Part shown: positions 7,518 through 15,198 of the stretch, piece by piece
Layout of the letters: the number at the start of each line of letters is the position of its first letter
Numbering within the stretch: the first letter of the stretch is position 1
NCBI GenBank assembly: GCA_963817065.1
Contig: CAWFMO010000002.1
Span: forward strand, 434,001 to 498,000
Length of the DNA stretch: 64,000 nucleotides
From: CAWFMO01 sp963817065
GTDB lineage: Bacteria; Actinomycetota; Thermoleophilia; Solirubrobacterales; 70-9
Direction: 5' to 3'
Notes under the pieces: model-generated
Database searches by the model: none
The model's input: only the letters and a program-made list of their open reading frames with translations
What the model was told of the DNA's origin: nothing
Translations under genes and position numbers: made by a program

Positions 7518-8510
7518 ATGGACATGGGTGGAGATCAAACCGCAGCCGCTCTTGCCGATCTCGAGCGCCCGCGCGCCGGCTACTACGAGATCGCCGAGGC
7601 GCCGCTCTGGGCGCGGCTCAACGCGACCGAGGCGCTCCACCGCGCGCTCCCGGCCCCCGCCGGGGTCGCGCTGGCGGCGCTCGCCGGGCGCGTCGCCTGG
7701 CACCGGCCGCTTCCGCGCGAGCAGGCGCTCGCGCGGGCGCGCGTCTTCACCGGGTCCCGATATCCCCGCAGGGCGCAGCCCGAGCAGATGGCGGTGGATG
7801 AGGAGGCCGAACTGGAACGCTTCACGCGCCGCCACCTGGTCGAGTACCGGATCCAGGACGAGCTCTTCTGGCGCCCCTGGCTCGTGCCGAAGATGCGGAT
7901 CGAGGGGATCGAGCGTCTCGAGCCCGGCGCCGGGACGATCGTCGCCGGAGTCCACGTCGGGCCGATGGCGGCGCTCCAGGAGGCCCTCGCGCTGCGGCTC
8001 GCGGCCGCCGGGCGTCGCTTCTACATCAGCCGCTGGGACAAGATCGAGAGCACCCGGATCGCGACCGGGGCCCGCGCGCATTACGTCCCGGTCAAGGTCG
8101 CGAGGCTCGAGGCCGCCGGGGCGCGCTACGTCGGCCGCGGCGGCAGCTACGCGCTGATCCGCGAGCTGCTCGGGCGCGGAGAGACGTGCTGGCTCGCGAT
8201 CGACACGATCGCGACGGGTCGCGGCCGCGTCGTCACCCTCGCCGGGCGGAGGGTCCGGCTCGCGACCGGGATCGCGGCGCTCGCGCGCGAGACCGGGGCC
8301 CGGATCCTGCCCGCGGTCGCCTACCGCGACCGCTGGCGCCAGGCCGCGTCGATCCTCGAGCCGATCGACCCCGCCGGCTTCGCCTCCGACGAGGAGCTCC
8401 ACGACCGCCTGACCGCGGCGGCGAACGAGATGATCGAGCCGCGCCGCGAGCAGATCATGCCCGACCTCGCGCTGGCGATGGAATGGGGCGCCTCGAAGGA
8501 CGAGGAATAG
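7518..8510 (+). CDS. LPLAT-superfamily acyltransferase-like protein (LpxL/HtrB or PIM-acyltransferase-like)
   Basis: This is a 330-residue protein. The central and C-terminal parts match the lysophospholipid acyltransferase layout of the LpxL/HtrB and mycobacterial PatA group: IVAGVHVGPMAA (about residue 137), then ETCWLAIDTIATG, then ATGIAALARETGARILPAVAYRD (in two parts, about 253-275). The catalytic H-x4-D/E is not visible; the expected acid after HVGPM is Ala or Leu, so activity is uncertain. It leads an operon with an SDR (4-bp gap) and an SRPBCC protein and lies downstream of the TetR-type operator. It could acylate a glycolipid, or be an inactive relative. Confidence 0.68.
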   Translation: MDMGGDQTAAALADLERPRAGYYEIAEAPLWARLNATEALHRALPAPAGVALAALAGRVAWHRPLPREQALARARVFTGSRYPRRAQPEQMAVDEEAELERFTRRHLVEYRIQDELFWRPWLVPKMRIEGIERLEPGAGTIVAGVHVGPMAALQEALALRLAAAGRRFYISRWDKIESTRIATGARAHYVPVKVARLEAAGARYVGRGGSYALIRELLGRGETCWLAIDTIATGRGRVVTLAGRRVRLATGIAALARETGARILPAVAYRDRWRQAASILEPIDPAGFASDEELHDRLTAAANEMIEPRREQIMPDLALAMEWGASKDEE

Positions 8511-8514
8511 GATC

Positions 8515-9510
8515 GTGCCGGTGAGAGCTCTGGTCACGGGAGCGACCGGAAAGGTCGGCTACGCGATCGCGCGGGCGCTGCTCGAGCGCGGCGACGAGGT
8601 CCGGGCGCTGGTCCGCGACCCGGACCGCGCGGCTGAAGTCCTTGCGCCGGGGATCGAGCCGCTGCGCGGTGACGTGACCGAGCCGGCGACCCTCCCCGCC
8701 GCGGTCGAGGGCTGCGAGCTCGTCTTCAACGCGATGGGGATCCCCGAGCAGTGGCGCTCGGACCCCGACGAGTTCGAGCGCGTCAACGCGCACGGCAGCG
8801 GCGACCTCGCCTCCGCCGCGCGCGAGGCGGGGGTCCGGAGGCTGGTCCACACCTCGACCAACGACGTCTTCCACGCCGATCAGGGCGAAGCGTTCGACGA
8901 GTCGAGGGTCGCCGACTACCCGAAGGGGACGGCCTACGAGCGCTCGAAGCAGCGCGCGGAGGAGCTCGTCCTCGCCGAGCGCGGTGGCGGGCTCGAGGTC
9001 GTGATCGTCAACCCGGTCGCCGTCTACGGCCCCGGGCCCTCGCCGACGCTCTCGATCGACGAGGACATGATCGCCCCGATCGCCAAGGGCAGGCTCCCGG
9101 CGCTGCCCCCCGGCGGGCTCGGGCTCGTCTACACCGAGGGTGTCGCGCGCGGCAACCTGCTCGCCGCCGAGCGCGGCGGGAACGGCGAGCGCTACATCCT
9201 CAGCGACGCGTACGTGACCACGCGCGAGCTCGCCGAGCGCGTGGTCGAGGTCGCCGGGCGCGGGCGGGTCCCGGCGACGATTCCGCTGCCGCTCGCGCGC
9301 GCGATGGCAGCCGCCGGCGAGAGAATCTCACGCGTGATCCGCCGCCCGCCGATGCTCTCGAAGGGACAGCTCCACTACCTCCAGTGGCAGGCCCGCGCCG
9401 ACGCCTCGAAGGCCCGGCGCGAGCTCGGCTGGGAGCGGACGCCGCTCGACGAGGGATTGCGCAATACCCTGTCGGCGATGAACCTGGTCGAGAAGCGAGG
9501 CGAGCGATGA
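8515..9510 (+). CDS. NAD-dependent epimerase/dehydratase (extended SDR)
   Basis: The 331-residue protein starts at GTG 8515. The Rossmann motif is TGATGKVGYAIA (residues 8-19). The catalytic Tyr and Lys are in YERSKQRAEE (about 142-151), with a Ser/Thr-rich VHTSTNDVFH before them. VNPVAVYGPGPS matches the DFR/3-beta-HSD branch. The C-terminal third (RPPMLSKGQLHYLQW) is as in sterol or carotenoid-type dehydrogenases. It likely acts on a hydrophobic carbonyl or hydroxyl substrate in the cytosol. It overlaps the following SRPBCC gene as ATGA, which suggests a common substrate or pathway. It is only a distant paralogue of the epimerase at 638-1726. Confidence 0.88.
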   Translation: MPVRALVTGATGKVGYAIARALLERGDEVRALVRDPDRAAEVLAPGIEPLRGDVTEPATLPAAVEGCELVFNAMGIPEQWRSDPDEFERVNAHGSGDLASAAREAGVRRLVHTSTNDVFHADQGEAFDESRVADYPKGTAYERSKQRAEELVLAERGGGLEVVIVNPVAVYGPGPSPTLSIDEDMIAPIAKGRLPALPPGGLGLVYTEGVARGNLLAAERGGNGERYILSDAYVTTRELAERVVEVAGRGRVPATIPLPLARAMAAAGERISRVIRRPPMLSKGQLHYLQWQARADASKARRELGWERTPLDEGLRNTLSAMNLVEKRGER

Positions 9511-9971
9511 GGAGGTCGATCCACGTCACGAGGCGGCTCGACGCCCCGCCCGATGCGGTGTTCGAGGTTCTCGCCGACCACGGTCGCTACGACCGCTTCG
9601 CCGGGATCCACCGCTCCGAGGTGATCGTGCAGGGCGACCCCGCACCGAACGGCCTCGGCGCCGTGCGGCGGATCTGGGCCAGGGGGCTGCGCTTCGAGGA
9701 GGAGATAACCGCGTACGAGCCGTCGGCCCGCCTCGACTACCTGATCCTCGACGTCCGCGGCCTCCCGTTCAGCCACGAGGGCGGCAGCATCCGGCTCTCG
9801 CCCGACGGCGACGGCACCGAGGCGGTCTGGAGCTCCTCGTTCGAGATCCCGATCCCGGTGATCGGGAGCGCGATCGACGCGATCCTCAGCCGCATGCTCG
9901 CGCGCGGCTTCGTCGACGTGCTCGACAAGAGCGCCGAGATCGCCGCCGAGCGTTCGCCCGCGGCCGCCTAG
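9507..9971 (+). CDS. SRPBCC (START/Bet v1-like) family protein
   Basis: The protein has 154 residues. It starts at ATG 9507 inside the preceding stop. The opening strand and helix, IHVTRRLDAPPDAVFEVLAD (residues 5-24), are the classical SRPBCC start, followed by a beta-rich middle. The C-terminal helix (SRMLARGFVDVLDKSAEIA, about 129-147) closes the hydrophobic cavity. SRPBCC proteins bind lipids, polyketides or other hydrophobic ligands; some are cyclases or aromatases. Coupling to an SDR and an acyltransferase-like gene suggests a small lipid-modification unit. It meets the ICMT-like gene tail to tail with a 4-bp overlap. Confidence 0.85.
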   Translation: MRRSIHVTRRLDAPPDAVFEVLADHGRYDRFAGIHRSEVIVQGDPAPNGLGAVRRIWARGLRFEEEITAYEPSARLDYLILDVRGLPFSHEGGSIRLSPDGDGTEAVWSSSFEIPIPVIGSAIDAILSRMLARGFVDVLDKSAEIAAERSPAAA

Positions 9972-10570
9972 AGCCGCCCGAGTCCCGGCACGAAGCGACC
10001 GACCCGGCGGGCGTAGTCGGCGTAGGTCTCGCCGTGCGAGCGGATCATGTGCGGCTCCTCGACCGCGCGGACCTGGAGCTCGAGCGAGACGACCACGAGC
10101 GCGACCTGGACGAACGAGATCCAGGTCGGGACCATGAGCGCGAACCCGATCCAGGCGGCGATCATCGCCGTGTAGATCGGGTTTCGGCAGACCGCGAAGA
10201 TCCCGTCGTTGACGAGCTCGGTTCGCGCCTCCGGGTCGACGCCGATCCGCCACGCGTCGCCCATCGCCATCTGGGCGGCGAAGACGCCGATCCCGCCCGC
10301 CGCGGCGATCACGACGCCGACCGCGTTGACCGCGTCGCCGTCGATCGACGCGATCGGGTCGAGCGCGTCGGTGAGCACGAGCAGCGGCCCCGCGGCGCCG
10401 AACAGCGACGCGAGGACGAACAGCGTCCCGGCGAACCGCTCGAGCGCGTTCGCGTCGCCGCTGAGGCCCGCGAGCCCGGTCTCGCCCGTGCGACGCAGCT
10501 GGACCGCGACCCGGACCCCGAGCGTGAGCACGAGCAGGGCGACGAGCATGACGAGCGCGAGGGCGGCCAC
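9968..10570 (-). CDS. Isoprenylcysteine carboxyl methyltransferase (ICMT)-like membrane methyltransferase
   Basis: This is a 200-residue integral membrane protein with hydrophobic segments at about 2-23, 45-68, 80-100 and 128-152. The conserved C-terminal block is present: VNDGIFAVCRNPIYTA (about 120-135), and EEPHMIRSHGETYADYARRVGRF (in two parts, about 170-192). These R-N-P-x-Y and E-E-x-L/H...Y-x-x-Y motifs bind S-adenosylmethionine in ICMT and phospholipid N-methyltransferases. The substrate is not known in bacteria lacking prenylated proteins; lipid or phenol O-methylation is possible. It stands 9 bp downstream of the large membrane protein gene and is probably in its operon. Confidence 0.82.
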   Translation of the reverse strand: MAALALVMLVALLVLTLGVRVAVQLRRTGETGLAGLSGDANALERFAGTLFVLASLFGAAGPLLVLTDALDPIASIDGDAVNAVGVVIAAAGGIGVFAAQMAMGDAWRIGVDPEARTELVNDGIFAVCRNPIYTAMIAAWIGFALMVPTWISFVQVALVVVSLELQVRAVEEPHMIRSHGETYADYARRVGRFVPGLGRL

Positions 10571-10579
10571 GGGGAGACT

Positions 10580-12844
10580 CTATTCGCGCTCGGCCACAAG
10601 GATCTCGATCCAGTCCCAGCGCCGCCCACAGAGCTCGGCCGTCGCCTCGCCCGCCGCGACCGAGACGACCGAGTCGCGCGGCTGCGGGCGCAGGACCAGC
10701 GGCCCGATCGGGCTCTCGCGCCCGCCGCTCCCCGGGTGGAGGTCCGCGCCGCCGTAGGCGAGCTCGATCTCGTGCTCGCCCGTCTCGAGTTCGACCGTCG
10801 CGAGCGCGACGTAGCCGCCGGAGTGGTTGAGCCGGCCGCGGGCCGACCCGCGCTCGACCCCGTCGACGAGCACGCGCATCTCGCCGCGCACCGAGCCGCC
10901 GAGCCAGACCTCGTAGGCGCCGGCCGCGGGGACCCGGACGCGGACCGTCGTCGGTTGATCAATCGCCACGGCGATCGGCTCGGCGCTCGGCGCGGCGGCG
11001 AGCGCGCCGCCCGCGCCCGCGAGCCCGGCGAGGCGGGCGACCTCGGCGCAGTCGGGGACCGCGCCCGGATCGACCTCGCCGCCGAGCGGCAGGTGCTCGG
11101 TGAGGTCGGGGATCGCCGGGTCGCGCTGCCAGGTCTCGTAGTACTCGCCGCGCTCGAGCAGCCGGTACGGCGCCGGCGGGCGGCTCTGGCTCGGGGAGCG
11201 GCGCAGGACGAGGGTCCGGTAGACGAGCAGGTCCTCGAGCCGCAGCTCGTCGGTGTCGGCCGAGCGCCCCTTCTCGACCGTCGTCCCGTCGCGGAGCGGG
11301 ATCGTGCGCCGGCGGAGCTCCGAGACGCCCTCGGGGTCGGCGTCGCGGAGGAAGTGGCGGACCCCGTAGGGCTGGTACTCGGTCATCAGCGTCGGCCCCT
11401 CGCCCGCGACCCGCTCGCCGATCCGCTCGAGCTCAGCGAGCTGGTCGTGGGGAGCGAGGTTGACGCCGCGGTAGGCGAGCGCCGTCGACCAGAGCAGGCC
11501 GGCCGCGATCGCCGCGAGCGCCAGGTAGCCCTCGACCCGCCGCCCGCTCGCGGCGACCGCCGCGGCGGCGGCGAGCGCCAGCAGCGGGATCGCCGGCGCC
11601 GCGGTCGCCATCGCCTTCGAGTCGATCCACGGCGAGCCCGCGACAACCACGATCAGGCAACCGCCGAGCGCCCCGGCGACGTAGAGCAGCAGCGCCCAGG
11701 CGCGCGCCCTCCAGGCGAGCACCAGGCCCAGAACCGCGAACCCGGCGACGAGCGCGACCAGGGCGTAGGCGGTCAGCTCGTCGTCGGGCCGGAGCCTGAA
11801 GTCCTCGGCCGGCCAGACGCCGAACAGCTGCAGCGGGCTCAGCGGCTCGAAGAGGTTGATCAGCGCATCCTTGGCGTCGAGCGCGTTCTCGACCGGCGGC
11901 AGCAGCTTGCCGACCGCGACCAGCGGCAGGCTGAGCAGCGCGACCGCGCCGGCGAACCAGGCCGCGGGGCGCAGCGCCCCGGCGGCCCCCGCGCTCCGGT
12001 AGAGGGCGACCGCGACCGGGATCAGCGCCGGGAGCACCCAGACCGCGCCTCCGGGGCTGAGCACGGCGAGCACCGCCGCCGCGGCGAGCGCGGCCGGGAG
12101 CAGCCGCCGCGGCTCGAACCGACCCTCGCGCCCAGCGTCGAGCAGGCCGGCCGCGAACGCCGCCAGCCCGACGAGCAGGACGGCGACGGTCAGCTCCTTC
12201 AGCCCTCCCCACATCGTGTAGCCGTAGAGCAGCGCCGCGAGCGGCGCCAGCAGCGCGACGACGGCCCGCGGCCGCTGCGCGGCGACGAGCGGGCGGACGA
12301 GCTCAGAGAAGCCGAGCGCGAGCAGCGCCGCGAGGTAGGCGAGGTAGGGCTGGAAGACCCAGGCGACGTCCTCGCCGACGAGCTCGCGCCCGACCCCGAG
12401 CGGCAGGTTGGCGCCGGTCGGGTAGCCCTTGCCGACGTACTCGTCGAGCGTCGCCTCGTAGCTCGAAGGCGCGAGGCCCGAGAGGTCGAGCCCGTCCTCG
12501 ATCACGCGGTCGGTGATCGCGAACCAGGTCGCCGTGTCGTCGAGCTTGATGTATCCGGCGAAGCCGTCCTCCCCGGAGAGCACGACCGGCGCCGCGTAGA
12601 GGGCGTAGACGCCGAGCGCGGCGGCGAGGGTCCAGGGCTCGAAGATCCGGCCGCGCCACGGGGTCGCGAGCCCGAGGCCGACGATCGCGGCGGCGACGAT
12701 CGCCGGCGCCGCGAGCGGCGCGGTGACCGACCAGGCCGTGAACGCGCGGGCGACCACGATCATCGCCGCGAGCCCCGCCAGCGGCAGCAGCGCCCCGGGC
12801 AGGCGGTCCCGGGTCGCGAGCTCGACCAGCGAGCCGAGCCCCAC
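10580..12844 (-). CDS. Large polytopic membrane protein with C-terminal extracytoplasmic domain
   Basis: The protein has 754 residues, with a dozen or more hydrophobic helices over the first 470 residues and a soluble C-terminal half ending in a beta-rich domain (VRVRVPAAGAYEVWLGG). The layout (multi-helix membrane part, acidic loop with DDTATWF after the third helix, extracytoplasmic tail) resembles GT-C glycosyltransferases and related actinobacterial surface-polymer proteins, but no diagnostic motif proves this. The annotated GTG start cuts a hydrophobic stretch: the frame stays open upstream (LLSWVLFPLLLAALSV, to about 12889) without ATG, GTG or TTG, so the true start may be a CTG there. 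It lies downstream of the collagen-like and anchored proteins in the same operon. Confidence 0.72.
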   Translation of the reverse strand: MGLGSLVELATRDRLPGALLPLAGLAAMIVVARAFTAWSVTAPLAAPAIVAAAIVGLGLATPWRGRIFEPWTLAAALGVYALYAAPVVLSGEDGFAGYIKLDDTATWFAITDRVIEDGLDLSGLAPSSYEATLDEYVGKGYPTGANLPLGVGRELVGEDVAWVFQPYLAYLAALLALGFSELVRPLVAAQRPRAVVALLAPLAALLYGYTMWGGLKELTVAVLLVGLAAFAAGLLDAGREGRFEPRRLLPAALAAAAVLAVLSPGGAVWVLPALIPVAVALYRSAGAAGALRPAAWFAGAVALLSLPLVAVGKLLPPVENALDAKDALINLFEPLSPLQLFGVWPAEDFRLRPDDELTAYALVALVAGFAVLGLVLAWRARAWALLLYVAGALGGCLIVVVAGSPWIDSKAMATAAPAIPLLALAAAAAVAASGRRVEGYLALAAIAAGLLWSTALAYRGVNLAPHDQLAELERIGERVAGEGPTLMTEYQPYGVRHFLRDADPEGVSELRRRTIPLRDGTTVEKGRSADTDELRLEDLLVYRTLVLRRSPSQSRPPAPYRLLERGEYYETWQRDPAIPDLTEHLPLGGEVDPGAVPDCAEVARLAGLAGAGGALAAAPSAEPIAVAIDQPTTVRVRVPAAGAYEVWLGGSVRGEMRVLVDGVERGSARGRLNHSGGYVALATVELETGEHEIELAYGGADLHPGSGGRESPIGPLVLRPQPRDSVVSVAAGEATAELCGRRWDWIEILVAERE

Positions 12845-12890
12845 GGACAGCGCCGCGAGCAGAAGCGGGAATAGGACCCAGCTCAGCAGC

Positions 12891-13541
12891 TCAATCGACC
12901 GGTTGCACGACCCCGGAGCCGACGATCTCGAGCGCGCGCCCCGGCTTGGGGTCGTAGACCTCGACCTGGAAGCCCTGCCCCGGGAACGAGAAGTAGGCGC
13001 TCTCGGGGTTGTCGCTCTGGGTCACGATCAACGCGCCGCTGTCGGCCGGGACCGTCTCGGCGCCGGGCATCTTCGAGGCCTCGAGCAGCGCGTCGTAGCC
13101 GCCTTCCACGGGATAGGTGTTGACGGTCAGGAACGGGCTCTCGCGGGTCCCGATGTCGGCGCCCGGCGCGACGTAGCGGACCGAGACGTTGCCGGCATCG
13201 GTGATCGTCAGCTCGAGCTTCGTGTCGTCTCGCTCCCCGGCCCAGTAGACCGGATGGTCGACGTCGTCGGCCACGTTCCCGAGGTCGTCGGCCGAGACTT
13301 CGATCGCGTCGGTCGGGGCGCCGGACGTACCGCCGCCGCCGTCATCGTCATCGCCGCCGCCCAAGAGCAGGACGGCGACGAGGCCGACCGCGAGCGCGAC
13401 CGCGACGACCGCCGTGATCCGGAAGGGCGAGAGGTCGCCGCCGTCGGGCTTGGACTTAACGGCCGCCTTCTTGGCGGGCGCTGCCGCGCCCTTCTTCGAA
13501 CGGGGCTTAGCGGCCGACGATGATCGCCGGCTTTGCGCCAC
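12891..13541 (-). CDS. Membrane-anchored hypothetical protein (single TM, exported domain)
   Basis: This 216-residue protein starts at GTG 13541, directly abutting the stop of the collagen-like gene. It has a basic Lys/Ala-rich cytoplasmic N-terminus of about 40 residues, one membrane helix (AVVAVALAVGLVAVLLLGG, about 44-62), a low-complexity linker of Asp then Gly, and an exported domain of about 145 residues with no recognisable family. Many aromatic and beta-favouring residues suggest a beta-sandwich. Nothing catalytic can be seen. Its position between a collagen-like protein and a large membrane protein suggests a role in surface assembly. Confidence 0.75.
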   Translation of the reverse strand: MAQSRRSSSAAKPRSKKGAAAPAKKAAVKSKPDGGDLSPFRITAVVAVALAVGLVAVLLLGGGDDDDGGGGTSGAPTDAIEVSADDLGNVADDVDHPVYWAGERDDTKLELTITDAGNVSVRYVAPGADIGTRESPFLTVNTYPVEGGYDALLEASKMPGAETVPADSGALIVTQSDNPESAYFSFPGQGFQVEVYDPKPGRALEIVGSGVVQPVD

Positions 13542-14435
13542 CTAGGGTGCGCAGAGGACGTAGACGGAGACGCTGAGCCCGAGGACCAACGGCGTCGCGC
13601 GCCAGCCGTTCGGCTGCTCGCCCGCGTTCGCCGGCGAGCCGTTCCGCAGCGGGAGACTGCCCGCCAGCGCCCCGCCGGCGGCGTTGCCTCCACCGCCGGT
13701 CGCGTTCGGGAAGGCTGGATTGGCGCAGGTGACGTCGACCGGGCCGAGGGCCGGAGTCGCGCTGTTGGTGACGACGAAGACGTTGTTGGTGCCCGAAGGC
13801 CCTGTCGCGCCGGTCGCACCCGTCGCACCCGTCGGGCCGATGGGCCCGGTCGGTCCGATCGGGCCGGTCGCGCCCGTGGGTCCGATCGCGCCGGTCGTCC
13901 CGACCGCGCCGGTGGCGCCCGTCGGGCCGGTGACGCCGATCGGGCCCTGAGGCCCGGTCGGGCCGATCGGGCCCGTGGCTCCGGTGGCTCCGGTCGCGCC
14001 GGTCAAGCCCGTGGCGCCGGTCGCCCCGGTTGCTCCGGTTCCGCCGTCGGCGCCTGTCGCGCCGGTGGCTCCGGTCGCCCCGGTGGCTCCGGTGGCTCCG
14101 GTGGCTCCGGTCGCGCCAACAGCGCCGGCCGCGCCGGGAATGCCCTGCGAGCCCTGGGGTCCCTGGGGTCCGATCGGTCCGGTCGGACCGCCGGCGGGGC
14201 CCTGCGGGCCCTGCTGGCCGGAACCGCCGGCGGGGCCGGCGACACCGGCTGCGCCCGCGGGTCCCTGGGGACCGGGAACGGTGGTCACGCACTTCTGAGT
14301 CTTCTTCTTGCCCTTCTTGCCCTTGACGCAGACGGTGGTCTGGGCGTCAGCGAGCGAAGGCGCGATCGAGTATGCGAGCAGGAAGGCGAAGCAGAGCCCC
14401 GCGACGCCAACAAGCAAGGCACCCCTGTCTGACAC
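13542..14435 (-). CDS. Secreted collagen-like protein (Gly-X-Y repeats)
   Basis: The protein has 297 residues. A signal peptide occupies about 1-31 (hydrophobic GALLVGVAGLCFAFLLAYSI, cleavage near ADAQ). A Lys-rich module bounded by two cysteines follows (CVKGKKGKKKTQKC, 36-49). Then come about 53 Gly-X-Y triplets (about 54-215), first Pro-rich and then dominated by GAT and GPT triplets, with one single-Gly interruption. Such sequences can form a triple helix without hydroxyproline. The C-terminal domain of about 80 residues has two cysteines and ends VYVLCAP, a tail common in collagen-like proteins of this kind of bacterium, and may act as the trimerisation domain. It leads a three- or four-gene surface operon. 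Confidence 0.9.
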   Translation of the reverse strand: MSDRGALLVGVAGLCFAFLLAYSIAPSLADAQTTVCVKGKKGKKKTQKCVTTVPGPQGPAGAAGVAGPAGGSGQQGPQGPAGGPTGPIGPQGPQGSQGIPGAAGAVGATGATGATGATGATGATGATGADGGTGATGATGATGLTGATGATGATGPIGPTGPQGPIGVTGPTGATGAVGTTGAIGPTGATGPIGPTGPIGPTGATGATGATGPSGTNNVFVVTNSATPALGPVDVTCANPAFPNATGGGGNAAGGALAGSLPLRNGSPANAGEQPNGWRATPLVLGLSVSVYVLCAP

Positions 14436-14487
14436 TCAGAGACGAGTCGAACTCTCTCCCGCATCCAGCGACGAAAGTATCACACGC

Positions 14488-15198
14488 CTACGCGTCGGGC
14501 GAGCGCTGGCGCTCGAGCTCGACCACGAGCAGCTTCTGGTGCAGGGCCGCGATCAGCTCCTGGAGCGGCTCGACCCCGGCGTCGAGCAGCTCGAGCACGC
14601 GGTCGGGCTCCATCTCGCCGGCGAGGCGCTCCATCAGCACCCCGAGCTCCTCGCGGACGAGCTGCTCGAGCGCGCTCTTGTAGCGCAGCGTGTCGTAGAC
14701 CGTGAACCCGATCCGCTCGTCGTAGCCGCCGGCGCGGAAACGCGAGATCGCGGCGATGATCCGCACGTCGTTGGGCGTGTACCCGTGCTGGTCGGGACTC
14801 AGGATGTCGAGCTCGGCGAGCCGGTCGAGCGCCTCCTGGGGAACGCCGTAGCGGTGGCGCACCTCGGGCCCGGTGATTCGCTCGCTCTCCCCCGCGCGCG
14901 CCCGCTCGATGATCCGGTCGCCGAGCGCGATCATCTCGCGGGCGCGCTCGGGGTCCTCGCTCAGCAGCTCCCGGATCACCTTCAGCGGCATGAAGCGCTC
15001 CTCCTGGAGCTGCTTGATCAGATGGATGCGCTCGACGAAGTCAGCCGGGTAGTAGGCCATGTTGCGCGATGTCTTGACCGGCTCGGGGAGCAGCCCCTCG
15101 CGCAGGTAGTGCTTGATCGTCGCCGCGGAGACTCCGGAGGCTTCCGCCAGCTCCCCCATCCTCAGCATCTCGCCGTCTTTTTCGTCGACGGTGGCCAT
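14488..15198 (-). CDS. MerR family transcriptional regulator
   Basis: The protein has 236 residues from ATG 15198, sharing a base with the CoA transferase stop (TGATG). The MerR winged helix is at about 11-80: MLRMGELAEASGVSAATIKHY (in two parts), then the wing AYYPADFVERIHLIKQL. The effector domain is long (about 150 residues) and has no metal-binding cysteine pair, so an organic ligand is expected. MerR regulators such as LiuR control acyl-CoA degradation operons. Being the last gene of a six-gene acyl-CoA operon, this protein is the obvious local regulator, binding either the 20.1-20.3 kb divergent region or its own leader. Confidence 0.9.
   Translation of the reverse strand: MATVDEKDGEMLRMGELAEASGVSAATIKHYLREGLLPEPVKTSRNMAYYPADFVERIHLIKQLQEERFMPLKVIRELLSEDPERAREMIALGDRIIERARAGESERITGPEVRHRYGVPQEALDRLAELDILSPDQHGYTPNDVRIIAAISRFRAGGYDERIGFTVYDTLRYKSALEQLVREELGVLMERLAGEMEPDRVLELLDAGVEPLQELIAALHQKLLVVELERQRSPDA

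Noticed and set aside
10034..12874. A very long open frame on the plus strand opposite the large membrane protein gene (and similar ones near 17270-19675, 31193-33094, 58883-60874)
   Set aside because: They mirror real minus-strand genes, have low-complexity Arg/Asp/Gly-rich translations and no family motifs; they arise from the high GC content.
13795..14290. Short tandem repeats in the collagen-like gene resembling a CRISPR or VNTR array
   Set aside because: The period is 9 bp and codes for Gly-X-Y triplets; there are no spacers or cas genes.
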